A DNA stretch of 5,725 nt, taken from Actinobacteria bacterium UBA5976. Its GTDB lineage: Bacteria > Actinomycetota > Actinomycetes > S36-B12 > UBA5976. The position numbers were made by a program, and so were the translations under genes. Below, in pieces: positions 1 through 5,172 of the stretch. Where the stretch lies: the NCBI GenBank assembly GCA_002430405.1, contig DJBM01000054.1, positions 9,188 through 14,912 of the forward strand, given 5' to 3'. The stretch's first letter is position 1. Each line of letters begins with the position of its first letter. The notes beneath the pieces were generated by a model that saw only the letters and a list, made by a program, of their open reading frames with translations, was not told the DNA's origin and did not search any database.

Positions 1-300
1 ACTCGCGAAGATGGCGTTGGGTTTTCATTTCATGACACGGAGCTTGAAGCGGGTACGACCACAACGCTTCAGTACAAAAACCACATCGAAGCGAACTACA
101 TCATCGATGGCACTGGCGAACTTGAAAACTTAGAAACCGGCGAAGTTTTCGAAGTGCGGGCTGGCATGACTTACACTCTGGACAAACATGATCGCCATCA
201 AATGCGCACACACACAAAACTTCGCATCATTTGCGTATTCACACCAGCGCTCGTTGGCACTGAAGTGCATGACGAAGATGGATCGTATCCGCTGCTCTAG
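1..300 (+). CDS. ectC: L-ectoine synthase, 3' part (N-terminus outside window)
   Basis: EctC is a cytoplasmic iron-dependent cupin (EC 4.2.1.108) that cyclises N-gamma-acetyl-L-2,4-diaminobutyrate to ectoine, an osmoprotectant; it is the last step after EctB and EctA. Frame 1 is open from base 1 to a TAG at 298-300 and gives 99 residues. About 27 N-terminal residues are missing, judged by alignment from memory with known EctC proteins (about 130 aa). The three residues known to hold the metal are all present: Glu30 (in NHIEANY), Tyr58 (in MTYTLD) and His66 (in DRHQM), equivalent to Glu57, Tyr85 and His93. Other conserved positions also fit: Tyr25, His28, Phe80, Glu88 and His90, the last three in the CVFTP...GTEVHDEDGSY block. 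The short PLL end resembles actinobacterial EctC. ectA and ectB would be expected upstream, outside the window. The next gene faces it, so this transcript ends here and no ectD follows directly. Confidence 0.95.
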   Translation, partial: TREDGVGFSFHDTELEAGTTTTLQYKNHIEANYIIDGTGELENLETGEVFEVRAGMTYTLDKHDRHQMRTHTKLRIICVFTPALVGTEVHDEDGSYPLL

Positions 301-304
301 GCCA

Positions 305-338
305 GTACTTCTTTAGTACCGCGAGCTCTAGAGCCGCG
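305..338. terminator. Tandem stem-loops between convergent genes, possible bidirectional terminator
   Basis: The 43-bp gap between the ectC stop and the aldo/keto reductase stop holds two adjacent hairpins. The first is GTACT (305-309) with AGTAC (315-319) around a 5-nt loop. The second is a perfect 10-bp palindrome GCTCTAGAGC (325-334) flanked by CGCG on both sides (320-323 and 335-338) with one bulged A, giving a GC-rich stem. Neither is followed by a clear T-run on either strand, so these are not textbook intrinsic terminators. Their place between two converging genes is the main reason for the call. Confidence 0.35.
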
Positions 339-343
339 CCAAT

Positions 344-1303
344 TTAATAGCGCGATTCCGTTGGCTTAGGCAGAGCCGCAATGTCAGCAAGATCTTGTGC
401 GTTCAACTTAATGTCAGTGGTGGCGGCGTTTTCTTCTAACCACTTGCGCCGCTTGGTGCCTGGGATTGGCACCATGTTTTCACCTTGCGCTAGTACCCAA
501 GCAAGGGCGATTTGAGCAGTACTGACATTATGGCGAACTGCAATGGCAGCAATGCCATCCACTATGGCCTGATTATCTGCAATTGCCTGGGCGGTAAATC
601 TAGGATTTGCGCTACGGAAATCGCCATCGCTAATTGTGTCGGCAGTTACTGTGCCCGTTAGGAACCCGCGACCTAAAGGTGAGAAAGGCAGGAATCCAAT
701 ATTGTTGTCGGCGCAATACTTAATTACCCCGTTCTTGACGTGCTCATCTGTCCAGATAGAAAATTCGCTCTGGACGCTGGTTACGGGATGAATCGCATGA
801 CATTTCGCAGTTTCTTCCACTGTGGTTTCAGAAAGTCCGATGTAGCGCACTTTGCCGGCATCAACTAATCCAGCAAAAGCTCCCCAGGTTTCTTCAATTG
901 GGACTTCTGGGTCAACGCGATGTAACTGATATAAATCTATGTAGTCCGTACCCAATCTGCGCAACGAATCTTCACATGCTTGCCGCACATAATCAGGGTG
1001 ACCATTTTTGCCATACGAAGTCATATTTACCGGAGTTAATCCGCACTTAGTCGCAATAACTGCCTTATCCCGGAGGCCATCCTTAACGAGATACTCCCCT
1101 ATTAATTCCTCATTAGTCCAGGGTCCATAAACATCTGCAGTATCAAAAAGTGTTATCCCCAGATCTAATGCCTTATGAATAGTGGCTCGAATTTCTGCGT
1201 TATCTGCGTCCGCGACGTTATAACCCCATGACATTGGCATGCAGCCAAGTCCGATAGCGCTTACTTCTAGGTCACGTAATTTGCGAGTTGGCATCTGGGT
1301 CAT
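344..1303 (-). CDS. Aldo/keto reductase (AKR13-like)
   Basis: This is a 319-residue cytosolic (alpha/beta)8-barrel oxidoreductase, expected to reduce aldehydes or ketones with NADPH. The catalytic tetrad of the family is complete: Asp54 and Tyr59 in LFDTADVYG, Lys86 in IATKCGL, and His128 in YQLHRVD. Cofactor-side motifs are also present: GLSE at 156-159, the FSPLGRGFLTG loop at 207-217, and IPGTKRRKWLEEN at 280-292, which matches the NADP-phosphate-binding segment. Length is normal for the family. The overall pattern resembles the AKR13 (YakC-like) group; the natural substrate cannot be read from sequence. It faces ectC and is divergent from the mycoredoxin-like gene, across 68 bp. The start is the ATG at 1303, which has no Shine-Dalgarno but lies 6 nt behind a TAGAAT box, suggesting a leaderless mRNA. 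An in-frame ATG at 1294 is the alternative. Confidence 0.93.
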   Translation of the reverse strand: MTQMPTRKLRDLEVSAIGLGCMPMSWGYNVADADNAEIRATIHKALDLGITLFDTADVYGPWTNEELIGEYLVKDGLRDKAVIATKCGLTPVNMTSYGKNGHPDYVRQACEDSLRRLGTDYIDLYQLHRVDPEVPIEETWGAFAGLVDAGKVRYIGLSETTVEETAKCHAIHPVTSVQSEFSIWTDEHVKNGVIKYCADNNIGFLPFSPLGRGFLTGTVTADTISDGDFRSANPRFTAQAIADNQAIVDGIAAIAVRHNVSTAQIALAWVLAQGENMVPIPGTKRRKWLEENAATTDIKLNAQDLADIAALPKPTESRY

Positions 1304-1309
1304 TCTGAA

Positions 1310-1339
1310 ATTCTATGACCTATGTAGTGGTCTCTTCAC
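1310..1339 (-). promoter_or_regulatory. Probable promoter of the aldo/keto reductase (leaderless)
   Basis: On the minus strand a TAGAAT hexamer (1310-1315, 5 of 6 matches to TATAAT) ends 6 nt before the ATG at 1303. This spacing puts the expected transcription start at or beside the A of the start codon. A weak GTGAAG (1334-1339) lies 18 nt upstream as a possible -35. There is no ribosome binding site, which agrees with leaderless translation. The site lies in the 68-bp divergent gap shared with the mycoredoxin-like gene, so the two promoters must overlap or abut. Confidence 0.45.
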
Positions 1340-1360
1340 TCTGCGCTGTGATTGCCTATT

Positions 1361-1367
1361 AAGGTGG
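1361..1367 (+). promoter_or_regulatory. Ribosome binding site of the mycoredoxin-like gene
   Basis: AAGGTGG lies 4 nt before the ATG at 1372, a good Shine-Dalgarno match that fixes this start. It contrasts with the divergent aldo/keto reductase, which has none. Confidence 0.6.
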
Positions 1368-1371
1368 TTTT

Positions 1372-1623
1372 ATGAGCGAGATAACAATGTACGGCGCGCA
1401 GTGGTGTGGCGACTGTACTCGATCCAAAAGACTATTGACTGAACTTGGAGTTGATTTCGAGTACATAAACATCGAAGAAATTGCTGGCGCCGCTGACAAA
1501 GTTGTCGAAATTAATGGTGGCGCACAATCAATACCAGTCATTACTTTCCGAGATGGATCGCACTTAACTGAACCAAGCGATAAAGATTTACGTAAAAAAC
1601 TTGAAAGTCTCGAACTTATTTAG
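1372..1623 (+). CDS. Mycoredoxin/glutaredoxin-like thiol oxidoreductase (CGDC active site)
   Basis: This 83-residue protein is a single thioredoxin-fold domain of the glutaredoxin/NrdH/mycoredoxin group. It would reduce disulfides, or mixed disulfides with mycothiol, in the cytoplasm. The active site is WCGDC, with Cys12 and Cys15 after the first beta strand (ITMYGAQ). The cis-proline motif SIPVITF puts Pro55 opposite the active site, and the NGGAQSIP...DGSHLTEPSD stretch closely follows the layout of actinobacterial mycoredoxin Mrx1 (NGG..TVP...DGS.LTNPS). Mrx1 itself has CGYC, so the Asp is a variant. The start is well supported by AAGGTGG upstream. Its stop is 11 bp from the end of the convergent GNAT gene, with no terminator visible between them. 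The alternative is an NrdH-type electron donor to ribonucleotide reductase, but no nrd genes are in view. Confidence 0.88.
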   Translation: MSEITMYGAQWCGDCTRSKRLLTELGVDFEYINIEEIAGAADKVVEINGGAQSIPVITFRDGSHLTEPSDKDLRKKLESLELI

Positions 1624-1634
1624 CTTTTGTTGAT

Positions 1635-2075
1635 TTAGAAAATTAAGTCATACCTTCGAAAAACTTCATCCTGGTTATAGCCACGACCTTCATACAAACT
1701 TTGCGCAGTCGTGTTGTCATTTGCAGTTCGCAAGAAAACTCTCGTTGCGCCAGTATCGCGCGCTGCGTTCTCTGCGGTTTCCATGAGCTTGCTGGCAATA
1801 CCCTTACCGCGATGTGACTCTTCAACGTATAGATCATTCAATAACCAAACAGCACTTAACGAGACTGTGGAGAAAGTTGGATAAAGCATGGTAAAGCCCA
1901 CTGCCTCAGCATTTTCGCGAGCGATAAAAACTATAGCTTCATCGTTTTCTAATCTTGACTTCAAGTAGCCAAGAGTTTTCTCATTTTCAGGCTGCTTATA
2001 AAACGCTCGATACTTTTCAACTAGCGGATGTAGGTCAGCTACATCCGCTAGCTTTGCTCGCACAATCTCTAACAT
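1635..2075 (-). CDS. GNAT family N-acetyltransferase
   Basis: This 146-residue cytoplasmic enzyme is expected to transfer acetyl from acetyl-CoA to an amine. The acetyl-CoA pyrophosphate loop (motif A) is clear: LNDLYVEESHRGKGIASKLM at about residues 80-98, with the R-G-K-G-I-A signature at 89-94. Motif B (NDNTTAQSLYEGRGY, about 119-133) has the usual Asn, Tyr and Gly-Tyr. The N-terminal part (ADLHPLVEKYRAFY) resembles a common bacterial subgroup of unassigned substrate distantly like diamine acetyltransferases. I chose the ATG at 2075, 9 nt after the antiporter stop; a TTG at 2081 would add two residues. No strong Shine-Dalgarno is seen, so translation is probably coupled to the antiporter. 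Codons 9-19 carry a perfect 13-bp inverted repeat. Partnering with an efflux pump suggests acetylation of a drug or polyamine-like compound, which is inference. Confidence 0.88.
   Translation of the reverse strand: MLEIVRAKLADVADLHPLVEKYRAFYKQPENEKTLGYLKSRLENDEAIVFIARENAEAVGFTMLYPTFSTVSLSAVWLLNDLYVEESHRGKGIASKLMETAENAARDTGATRVFLRTANDNTTAQSLYEGRGYNQDEVFRRYDLIF
2021..2051 (-). repeat. Perfect 13-bp inverted repeat (hairpin) within the 5' coding region of the GNAT gene
   Basis: CTAGCGGATGTAG (2021-2033) and CTACATCCGCTAG (2039-2051) are exact reverse complements separated by GTCAG. In the GNAT mRNA this forms a 13-bp stem with a 5-nt loop, extendable by a G-U and an A-U pair to 15 bp. It covers nucleotides +25 to +55 after the ATG (codons 9-19). 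The flank is TTGAAAAG, not a U-tract, so it is not a classical terminator. It is the longest perfect inverted repeat I found in the window. Confidence 0.85.
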
Positions 2076-2084
2076 GATCAAATA

Positions 2085-3572
2085 CTAACCAGCATGAACT
2101 GGCACGTCATTGGCACCCAGTGTGTCCTTATCAGCATTGATCATGAATACCCAAATTATTGCGCCAACAATCATGAAGCCAGCACTCCAAGTAAATGCCG
2201 CAACGAAACCGTCGGTGAGGCCAACTGCAACTACGGCAGCATTTGCCGGATCTGTTGGATCGATCATATTCGTCATGAAGTAATTTGCGGTTGCTGTTAC
2301 TGCCACTGTATTTAGCAACGCCGTACCAAGTGCGCCACCGATCTGCTGCGCGGTGTTAAGCACTGCTGAAGCGACACCAGCATCATGATTACCAACACCA
2401 AATAGCGCTGTTGCTGAAATTGGCACGAAGACAAGTCCCATGCCCAGGCTAAGCACCATTAGCGCTGGCAAAATGTCACTTAAATAGGAGCTTGCTGGCT
2501 CAAGGCGCGTCAATAGCAACATTCCAGCCGTCGCCATTAATAAGCCGATGAAAGAAACGTATCGCGGTCCAAAACGAGGTAGTGCTTGCGAGGCAATTCC
2601 CGCACTAATACCCACACCAACAGAGAAAGGCAGGAATAGAAGTCCGGCCTTGATTGGCGAGTATTGCAAAATTCCTTGGAAGAAGTAAGCCAAGAATAGG
2701 AACATTCCGAATAAGCCCGCACCAACGATAAAGGAAGTTAAATAACTTGCGCCGCGATTGCGATTTAGCAAAATATTCATAGGCAATAGTGGATGACTCG
2801 TGCGACTTTCAATTACAAAGAAGGATGCGAGCAACACAAGTGAGGCGCCAAACCAGCCAAGTGTTGTTGGATCCGACCAGCCCAGTTCGGCAACTTGAGT
2901 AATGCCATAAACCAAGGAAACTAAGCCAAGTGAAGAAGTTATTGCTCCTGGTATGTCGTAGCGAGTATCACCCGTTGCTTTACTTTCGTGCACATTTGGA
3001 ATGGCTAAGAAGAATGCCAGAATCGCAATTGGCACATTTACCAGTAGGCACCAATGCCAAGATGCATACTGAGTCAAAAGTCCGCCAAGGATTAAACCGA
3101 TTGCTGCGCCGCCTGCAGAAAGGCCGCCATACACACCAAAAGCTTTTGCACGTTCCTTAGAATCTGTGAAAGTAACGGTGATCAAGGAAAGTGCTGCAGG
3201 TGCTAAAAGTGCAGCAAAAACACCTTGCAATGCCCGAGCACCAAATAACATTTCCTGATTCTGTGCCACGCCACCAAGCGCCGATGCGACCGCAAAACCT
3301 AAAAGTCCAGTCATAAAGGCGCGCTTACGTCCCCAAAAGTCAGCAATGCGTCCGCCCAGTAGCAGCAGACCACCAAATGCCAAGGTGTATCCAGTTACAA
3401 CCCATTGTCGGTTCGCATCCGAGATTCCAAGATCAGCTTGTAGTGAAGGCAGCGCAATATTCACAATCGAGGCATCAAGAACAACCATCAATTGTGCGAT
3501 TGCAATTACCAGCAGAGCCCGCCAGCGATTGGGATCTAATTCAGTAGTCGTGTTGGTCGTTGCTGTAGACAT
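2085..3572 (-). CDS. MFS drug/proton antiporter, DHA2 family (EmrB/QacA type, 14 TM)
   Basis: This 495-residue inner-membrane transporter is expected to export drugs or other small compounds in exchange for protons. Family marks in order are: motif D1 in TM1 (VVLDASIVNIALPSLQ, about 30-45, with Asp33); motif A in the TM2-3 loop (GGRIADFWGRKRA, 73-85); motif B (ARALQG, 112-117); antiporter motif C (GLSAGGAAIGLILGG, 150-164); SWHWCLLVNVPI (171-182); SPIKAGLLFLPFSVG (305-319); and GVASAVLNTAQQIGGALGTA (399-418). Hydrophobic segments fit 14 helices, and the length is normal for DHA2. The start ATG is preceded by AGGAG 4 nt away and a TATATAAA box further up. It is first in an operon with the GNAT gene and divergent from a second MFS gene. 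No regulator gene adjoins it, but a small palindrome lies just upstream of its -10. The substrate is unknown. Confidence 0.93.
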   Translation of the reverse strand: MSTATTNTTTELDPNRWRALLVIAIAQLMVVLDASIVNIALPSLQADLGISDANRQWVVTGYTLAFGGLLLLGGRIADFWGRKRAFMTGLLGFAVASALGGVAQNQEMLFGARALQGVFAALLAPAALSLITVTFTDSKERAKAFGVYGGLSAGGAAIGLILGGLLTQYASWHWCLLVNVPIAILAFFLAIPNVHESKATGDTRYDIPGAITSSLGLVSLVYGITQVAELGWSDPTTLGWFGASLVLLASFFVIESRTSHPLLPMNILLNRNRGASYLTSFIVGAGLFGMFLFLAYFFQGILQYSPIKAGLLFLPFSVGVGISAGIASQALPRFGPRYVSFIGLLMATAGMLLLTRLEPASSYLSDILPALMVLSLGMGLVFVPISATALFGVGNHDAGVASAVLNTAQQIGGALGTALLNTVAVTATANYFMTNMIDPTDPANAAVVAVGLTDGFVAAFTWSAGFMIVGAIIWVFMINADKDTLGANDVPVHAG

Positions 3573-3576
3573 GATG

Positions 3577-3597
3577 CTCCTAATTGGACTTTATATA
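3577..3597 (-). promoter_or_regulatory. -10 box and ribosome binding site of the DHA2 antiporter
   Basis: On the minus strand, overlapping TATATA (3592-3597) and TATAAA (3590-3595) form a good -10. A further 8 nt downstream is AGGAG (3577-3581), 4 nt before the ATG at 3572. This predicts a very short leader of about 10 nt. No convincing -35 is visible at 16-18 nt, which is common in actinobacterial promoters. Confidence 0.5.
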
Positions 3598-3599
3598 GA

Positions 3600-3614
3600 T
3601 TGATTCAAACTCAA
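3600..3614. promoter_or_regulatory. Imperfect palindrome beside the antiporter -10, candidate operator
   Basis: TTGATTCAAACTCAA is a 15-bp dyad with TTGA/TCAA ends and 5 of 7 positions paired. It ends 2 bp from the TATATA box of the antiporter, in the spacer between -10 and -35, where a repressor would block polymerase. TTG...CAA dyads of this size are typical of MarR/TetR-like operators. The regulator is not identified, and a dyad this short can occur by chance. Confidence 0.3.
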
Positions 3615-3675
3615 GATTTACGGCCGCACATCTTAATCTGCGACTCTCAACTATCCCACATCATTAACGGCTTAC

Positions 3676-3701
3676 TGCAATCGCCAAGTTGCAAATTTTG
3701 C
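3676..3701. promoter_or_regulatory. Overlapping small palindromes in the divergent MFS-MFS gap
   Basis: TGCAA (3676-3680) pairs with TTGCA (3689-3693) over an 8-nt spacer. Overlapping it, GCAAATTTTGC (3691-3701) is a perfect 11-bp dyad around a central T. They lie 48-73 bp before the start of the second MFS gene, in the upstream part of its promoter region. They could be regulator sites, but both are short and AT-rich enough to arise by chance. Confidence 0.25.
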
Positions 3702-3736
3702 GCTTACGGTGAAAATTACTTAAATCATGCAAGCGG

Positions 3737-3742
3737 TAGTCT
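3737..3742 (+). promoter_or_regulatory. Candidate -10 box giving a leaderless transcript for the second MFS gene
   Basis: TAGTCT fits the TAnnnT -10 pattern and ends 6 nt before the ATG at 3749, the same spacing as at the aldo/keto reductase. A GAGGT follows but touches the ATG with no spacer, too close to work as a normal Shine-Dalgarno. Leaderless initiation explains both facts. No clear -35 is seen. Confidence 0.4.
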
Positions 3743-3748
3743 TGAGGT

Positions 3749-4978
3749 ATGCGAACTTACCTAGAATTCCTAAAAATTCCAGGTGTTAAGCGTCTTTTAA
3801 TCAGCGCACTTCCCGGGCGTCTTTCCTATGCAATGATCGCGTTAGCGACGTTCTTTTTTGTACAAGACGTCACTGGTTCGATTACCTTAGCTGGAATCGC
3901 GACCGGAATCGAAACCCTGTCGTCATCACTCACTGCGGGTTTGCGTGGGAATTTGATTGACAAATTTGGACAAACTAAACCACTGAGTTTTTTTGTACCA
4001 ACTTGGGTTACCCTTGTTTTATTCCTTAGCTTTGTCACAACTCCCGCAGCAATAATAATAATTTCAGGATTTATTGGCCTGGCCTCACCACCTGTGAATC
4101 TTTCCACGCGTCCACTTTGGCGAGTGCTAGTTGGCGCCGAGAACTTACGAACTGGTTACGCGATCGACACCGTAATGTCTAGCTCAACAATTGTTGCGGG
4201 TCCTGTTATTGCAACTGCGCTTGCGATTCCACTTGGCGGTGAAGTTGCGCTCTGGGGTACTGCCGCCCTCATGGCAATAGGTGGATATGCATTAATTCAA
4301 ATGCCAGCATCACGAAATTGGAAGCCCGAACCGCAACAAGGTAATGCCATGCGCCTGCTTCGCAATAAACAGTTTCAGATTCTCGCTATTGAAGGCATGG
4401 TCTTTGGACTTGCTTGGGGGTTATTGGAAATTTCAATACCTTCATATGCCACTTTGCAAGGGACTCCTGGGCTATCTGCGCCGCTGCTAGCGACTCTCGC
4501 AGGTGCCAGCATTTTGGGCGGACTAATAATTGGTGCGCGAAAGTCACTGACGACGCCACTGCAGGGATTTAAGCTTGCGAGCTTGGTGGCTTCGATTGTT
4601 GCCCTGCCCTTGGCATTAACTAGACCGGGCTGGTCAATGGGAATAGTCCTTGGATTACTTGGGCTTGGTATGGGATTTGCCCAGGTTTATCACTGGGAGG
4701 TTTTGGAGGCAGTTCGTCCACTCGGAACTGCGACATCTGCCCAAGCGTGGCTTTGGGCAGTTGAAGGATCCACGATGGCCCTAGGTATTGCAATCGGTGG
4801 ATACGTTGTTGAGAACATCAGTCCACAATTAGCTCTTGGCGGAGTTTCGGTTGGCTTAATAGTTTCTACAATTTATGTGTGGTGGTACGCGGCGCCAAGA
4901 TTAGCCGAGGCCAATAAGCCGCTGTCAGAGACTCAAAAAAATGAAGTGTTAGCCGACTTAAAGTCGCCTGCCGAATAA
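3749..4978 (+). CDS. MFS transporter, 12 TM, substrate unknown
   Basis: This 409-residue inner-membrane protein has the length and hydrophobic pattern of a 12-helix major facilitator. The loop between TM2 and TM3 holds a motif A variant, GNLIDKFGQTKPL (67-79), keeping the Gly, Leu, Asp and Gly of GxLaDrxGrkxxL but with Gln-Thr before the Lys. The first half has VNLSTRPLWRVLV (116-128). A central hydrophilic linker (about 186-208) separates the two halves. The C-terminal tail (about 384-409) is charged and cytosolic. The N-terminus MRTYLEFLKIPGVKRLL is typical of actinobacterial MFS proteins and supports the ATG at 3749 despite the poor ribosome binding site. It is not of the DHA2 type next door; the two are unlikely to be duplicates. 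It is divergent from the antiporter, and the HTH gene follows 194 bp downstream. No substrate can be inferred. Confidence 0.88.
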   Translation: MRTYLEFLKIPGVKRLLISALPGRLSYAMIALATFFFVQDVTGSITLAGIATGIETLSSSLTAGLRGNLIDKFGQTKPLSFFVPTWVTLVLFLSFVTTPAAIIIISGFIGLASPPVNLSTRPLWRVLVGAENLRTGYAIDTVMSSSTIVAGPVIATALAIPLGGEVALWGTAALMAIGGYALIQMPASRNWKPEPQQGNAMRLLRNKQFQILAIEGMVFGLAWGLLEISIPSYATLQGTPGLSAPLLATLAGASILGGLIIGARKSLTTPLQGFKLASLVASIVALPLALTRPGWSMGIVLGLLGLGMGFAQVYHWEVLEAVRPLGTATSAQAWLWAVEGSTMALGIAIGGYVVENISPQLALGGVSVGLIVSTIYVWWYAAPRLAEANKPLSETQKNEVLADLKSPAE

Positions 4979-5021
4979 TAGTTGCTCACCTCCTTGTGTC
5001 CCCGATTTCAAAACGAACTGC

Positions 5022-5040
5022 TCACAATTAAAAAGTGTGA
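5022..5040. promoter_or_regulatory. 19-bp dyad, candidate operator upstream of the HTH regulator
   Basis: TCACAATTAAAAAGTGTGA has perfect 5-bp outer arms (TCACA/TGTGA) and 7 of 9 pairs overall. Half-site copies recur nearby: AAAGTGTG at 5032-5039 is repeated at 5113-5120 beside the -10 candidates, and CCTTGTGT occurs at 4992-4999 and 5084-5091. It lies about 133 bp before the HTH gene start. It may be the binding site of that protein (autoregulation) or of another regulator. It is not followed by a T-run, so it is unlikely to be the terminator of the preceding MFS gene. Confidence 0.35.
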
Positions 5041-5105
5041 TTTGGCAGACAAATAATATTTTCTTGTTTTGCGTGTAGTTGAACCTTGTGTTTACGCCAA
5101 GTCGA

Positions 5106-5127
5106 TAAAATCAAAGTGTGCGATAAT
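5106..5127 (+). promoter_or_regulatory. Candidate -10 boxes for the HTH gene
   Basis: Two good -10 matches lie in tandem: TAAAAT (5106-5111) and GATAAT (5122-5127), each 5 of 6 to TATAAT. They predict leaders of roughly 40-55 nt before the ATG at 5173. No well-spaced -35 accompanies either. A repeated AAAGTGTG half-site (5113-5120) sits between them, where a bound protein would affect initiation. Confidence 0.35.
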
Positions 5128-5172
5128 TAAAGAATTAGACAAGTCTTGGGTATTAAGAAACGAGAAATAATC

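Noticed and set aside
119..155. Inverted repeat GAAAACTT (124-131) with AAGTTTTC (143-150) inside ectC, plus four more pairs after a bulge
   Set aside because: It has an 11-nt loop and a bulge, is AT-rich, and falls in a Glu-rich coding stretch where repeated GAA/CTT codons make such pairing easy by chance.
2079..2081. TTG start for the GNAT gene
   Set aside because: It adds only two residues; an ATG six bases further on is the simpler start, though coupling to the antiporter stop could allow either.
3826..4107. Minus-strand ORF of 93 codons inside the second MFS gene, and other overlapping short ORFs (1239-1442 +, 1359-1541 -, 1643-1837 -, 2094-2315 +, 2537-2725 -, 2930-3160 +, 3346-3603 +)
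   Set aside because: They are shadows of well-supported genes in other frames, with no recognisable domains and no ribosome binding context.
4979..5021. Intrinsic terminator after the second MFS gene
   Set aside because: No GC-rich stem followed by a T-run is present; the transcript end cannot be placed.
5022..5040. CRP site
   Set aside because: The CRP order is TGTGA-N6-TCACA. Here the arms are inverted and 9 nt apart, so it is a different dyad.
5071..5097. GCGT...ACGC dyad and TGAAC...GTTTAC as a BirA or BioQ biotin operator
   Set aside because: Only four outer bases pair, and the spacing fits neither operator as I recall them; it also lies before the HTH gene, not before bioY.
5146..5172. 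TTG start for the HTH protein, nine residues earlier
   Set aside because: No ribosome binding site precedes it, and the added residues are not part of the domain; the ATG at 5173 is more likely.
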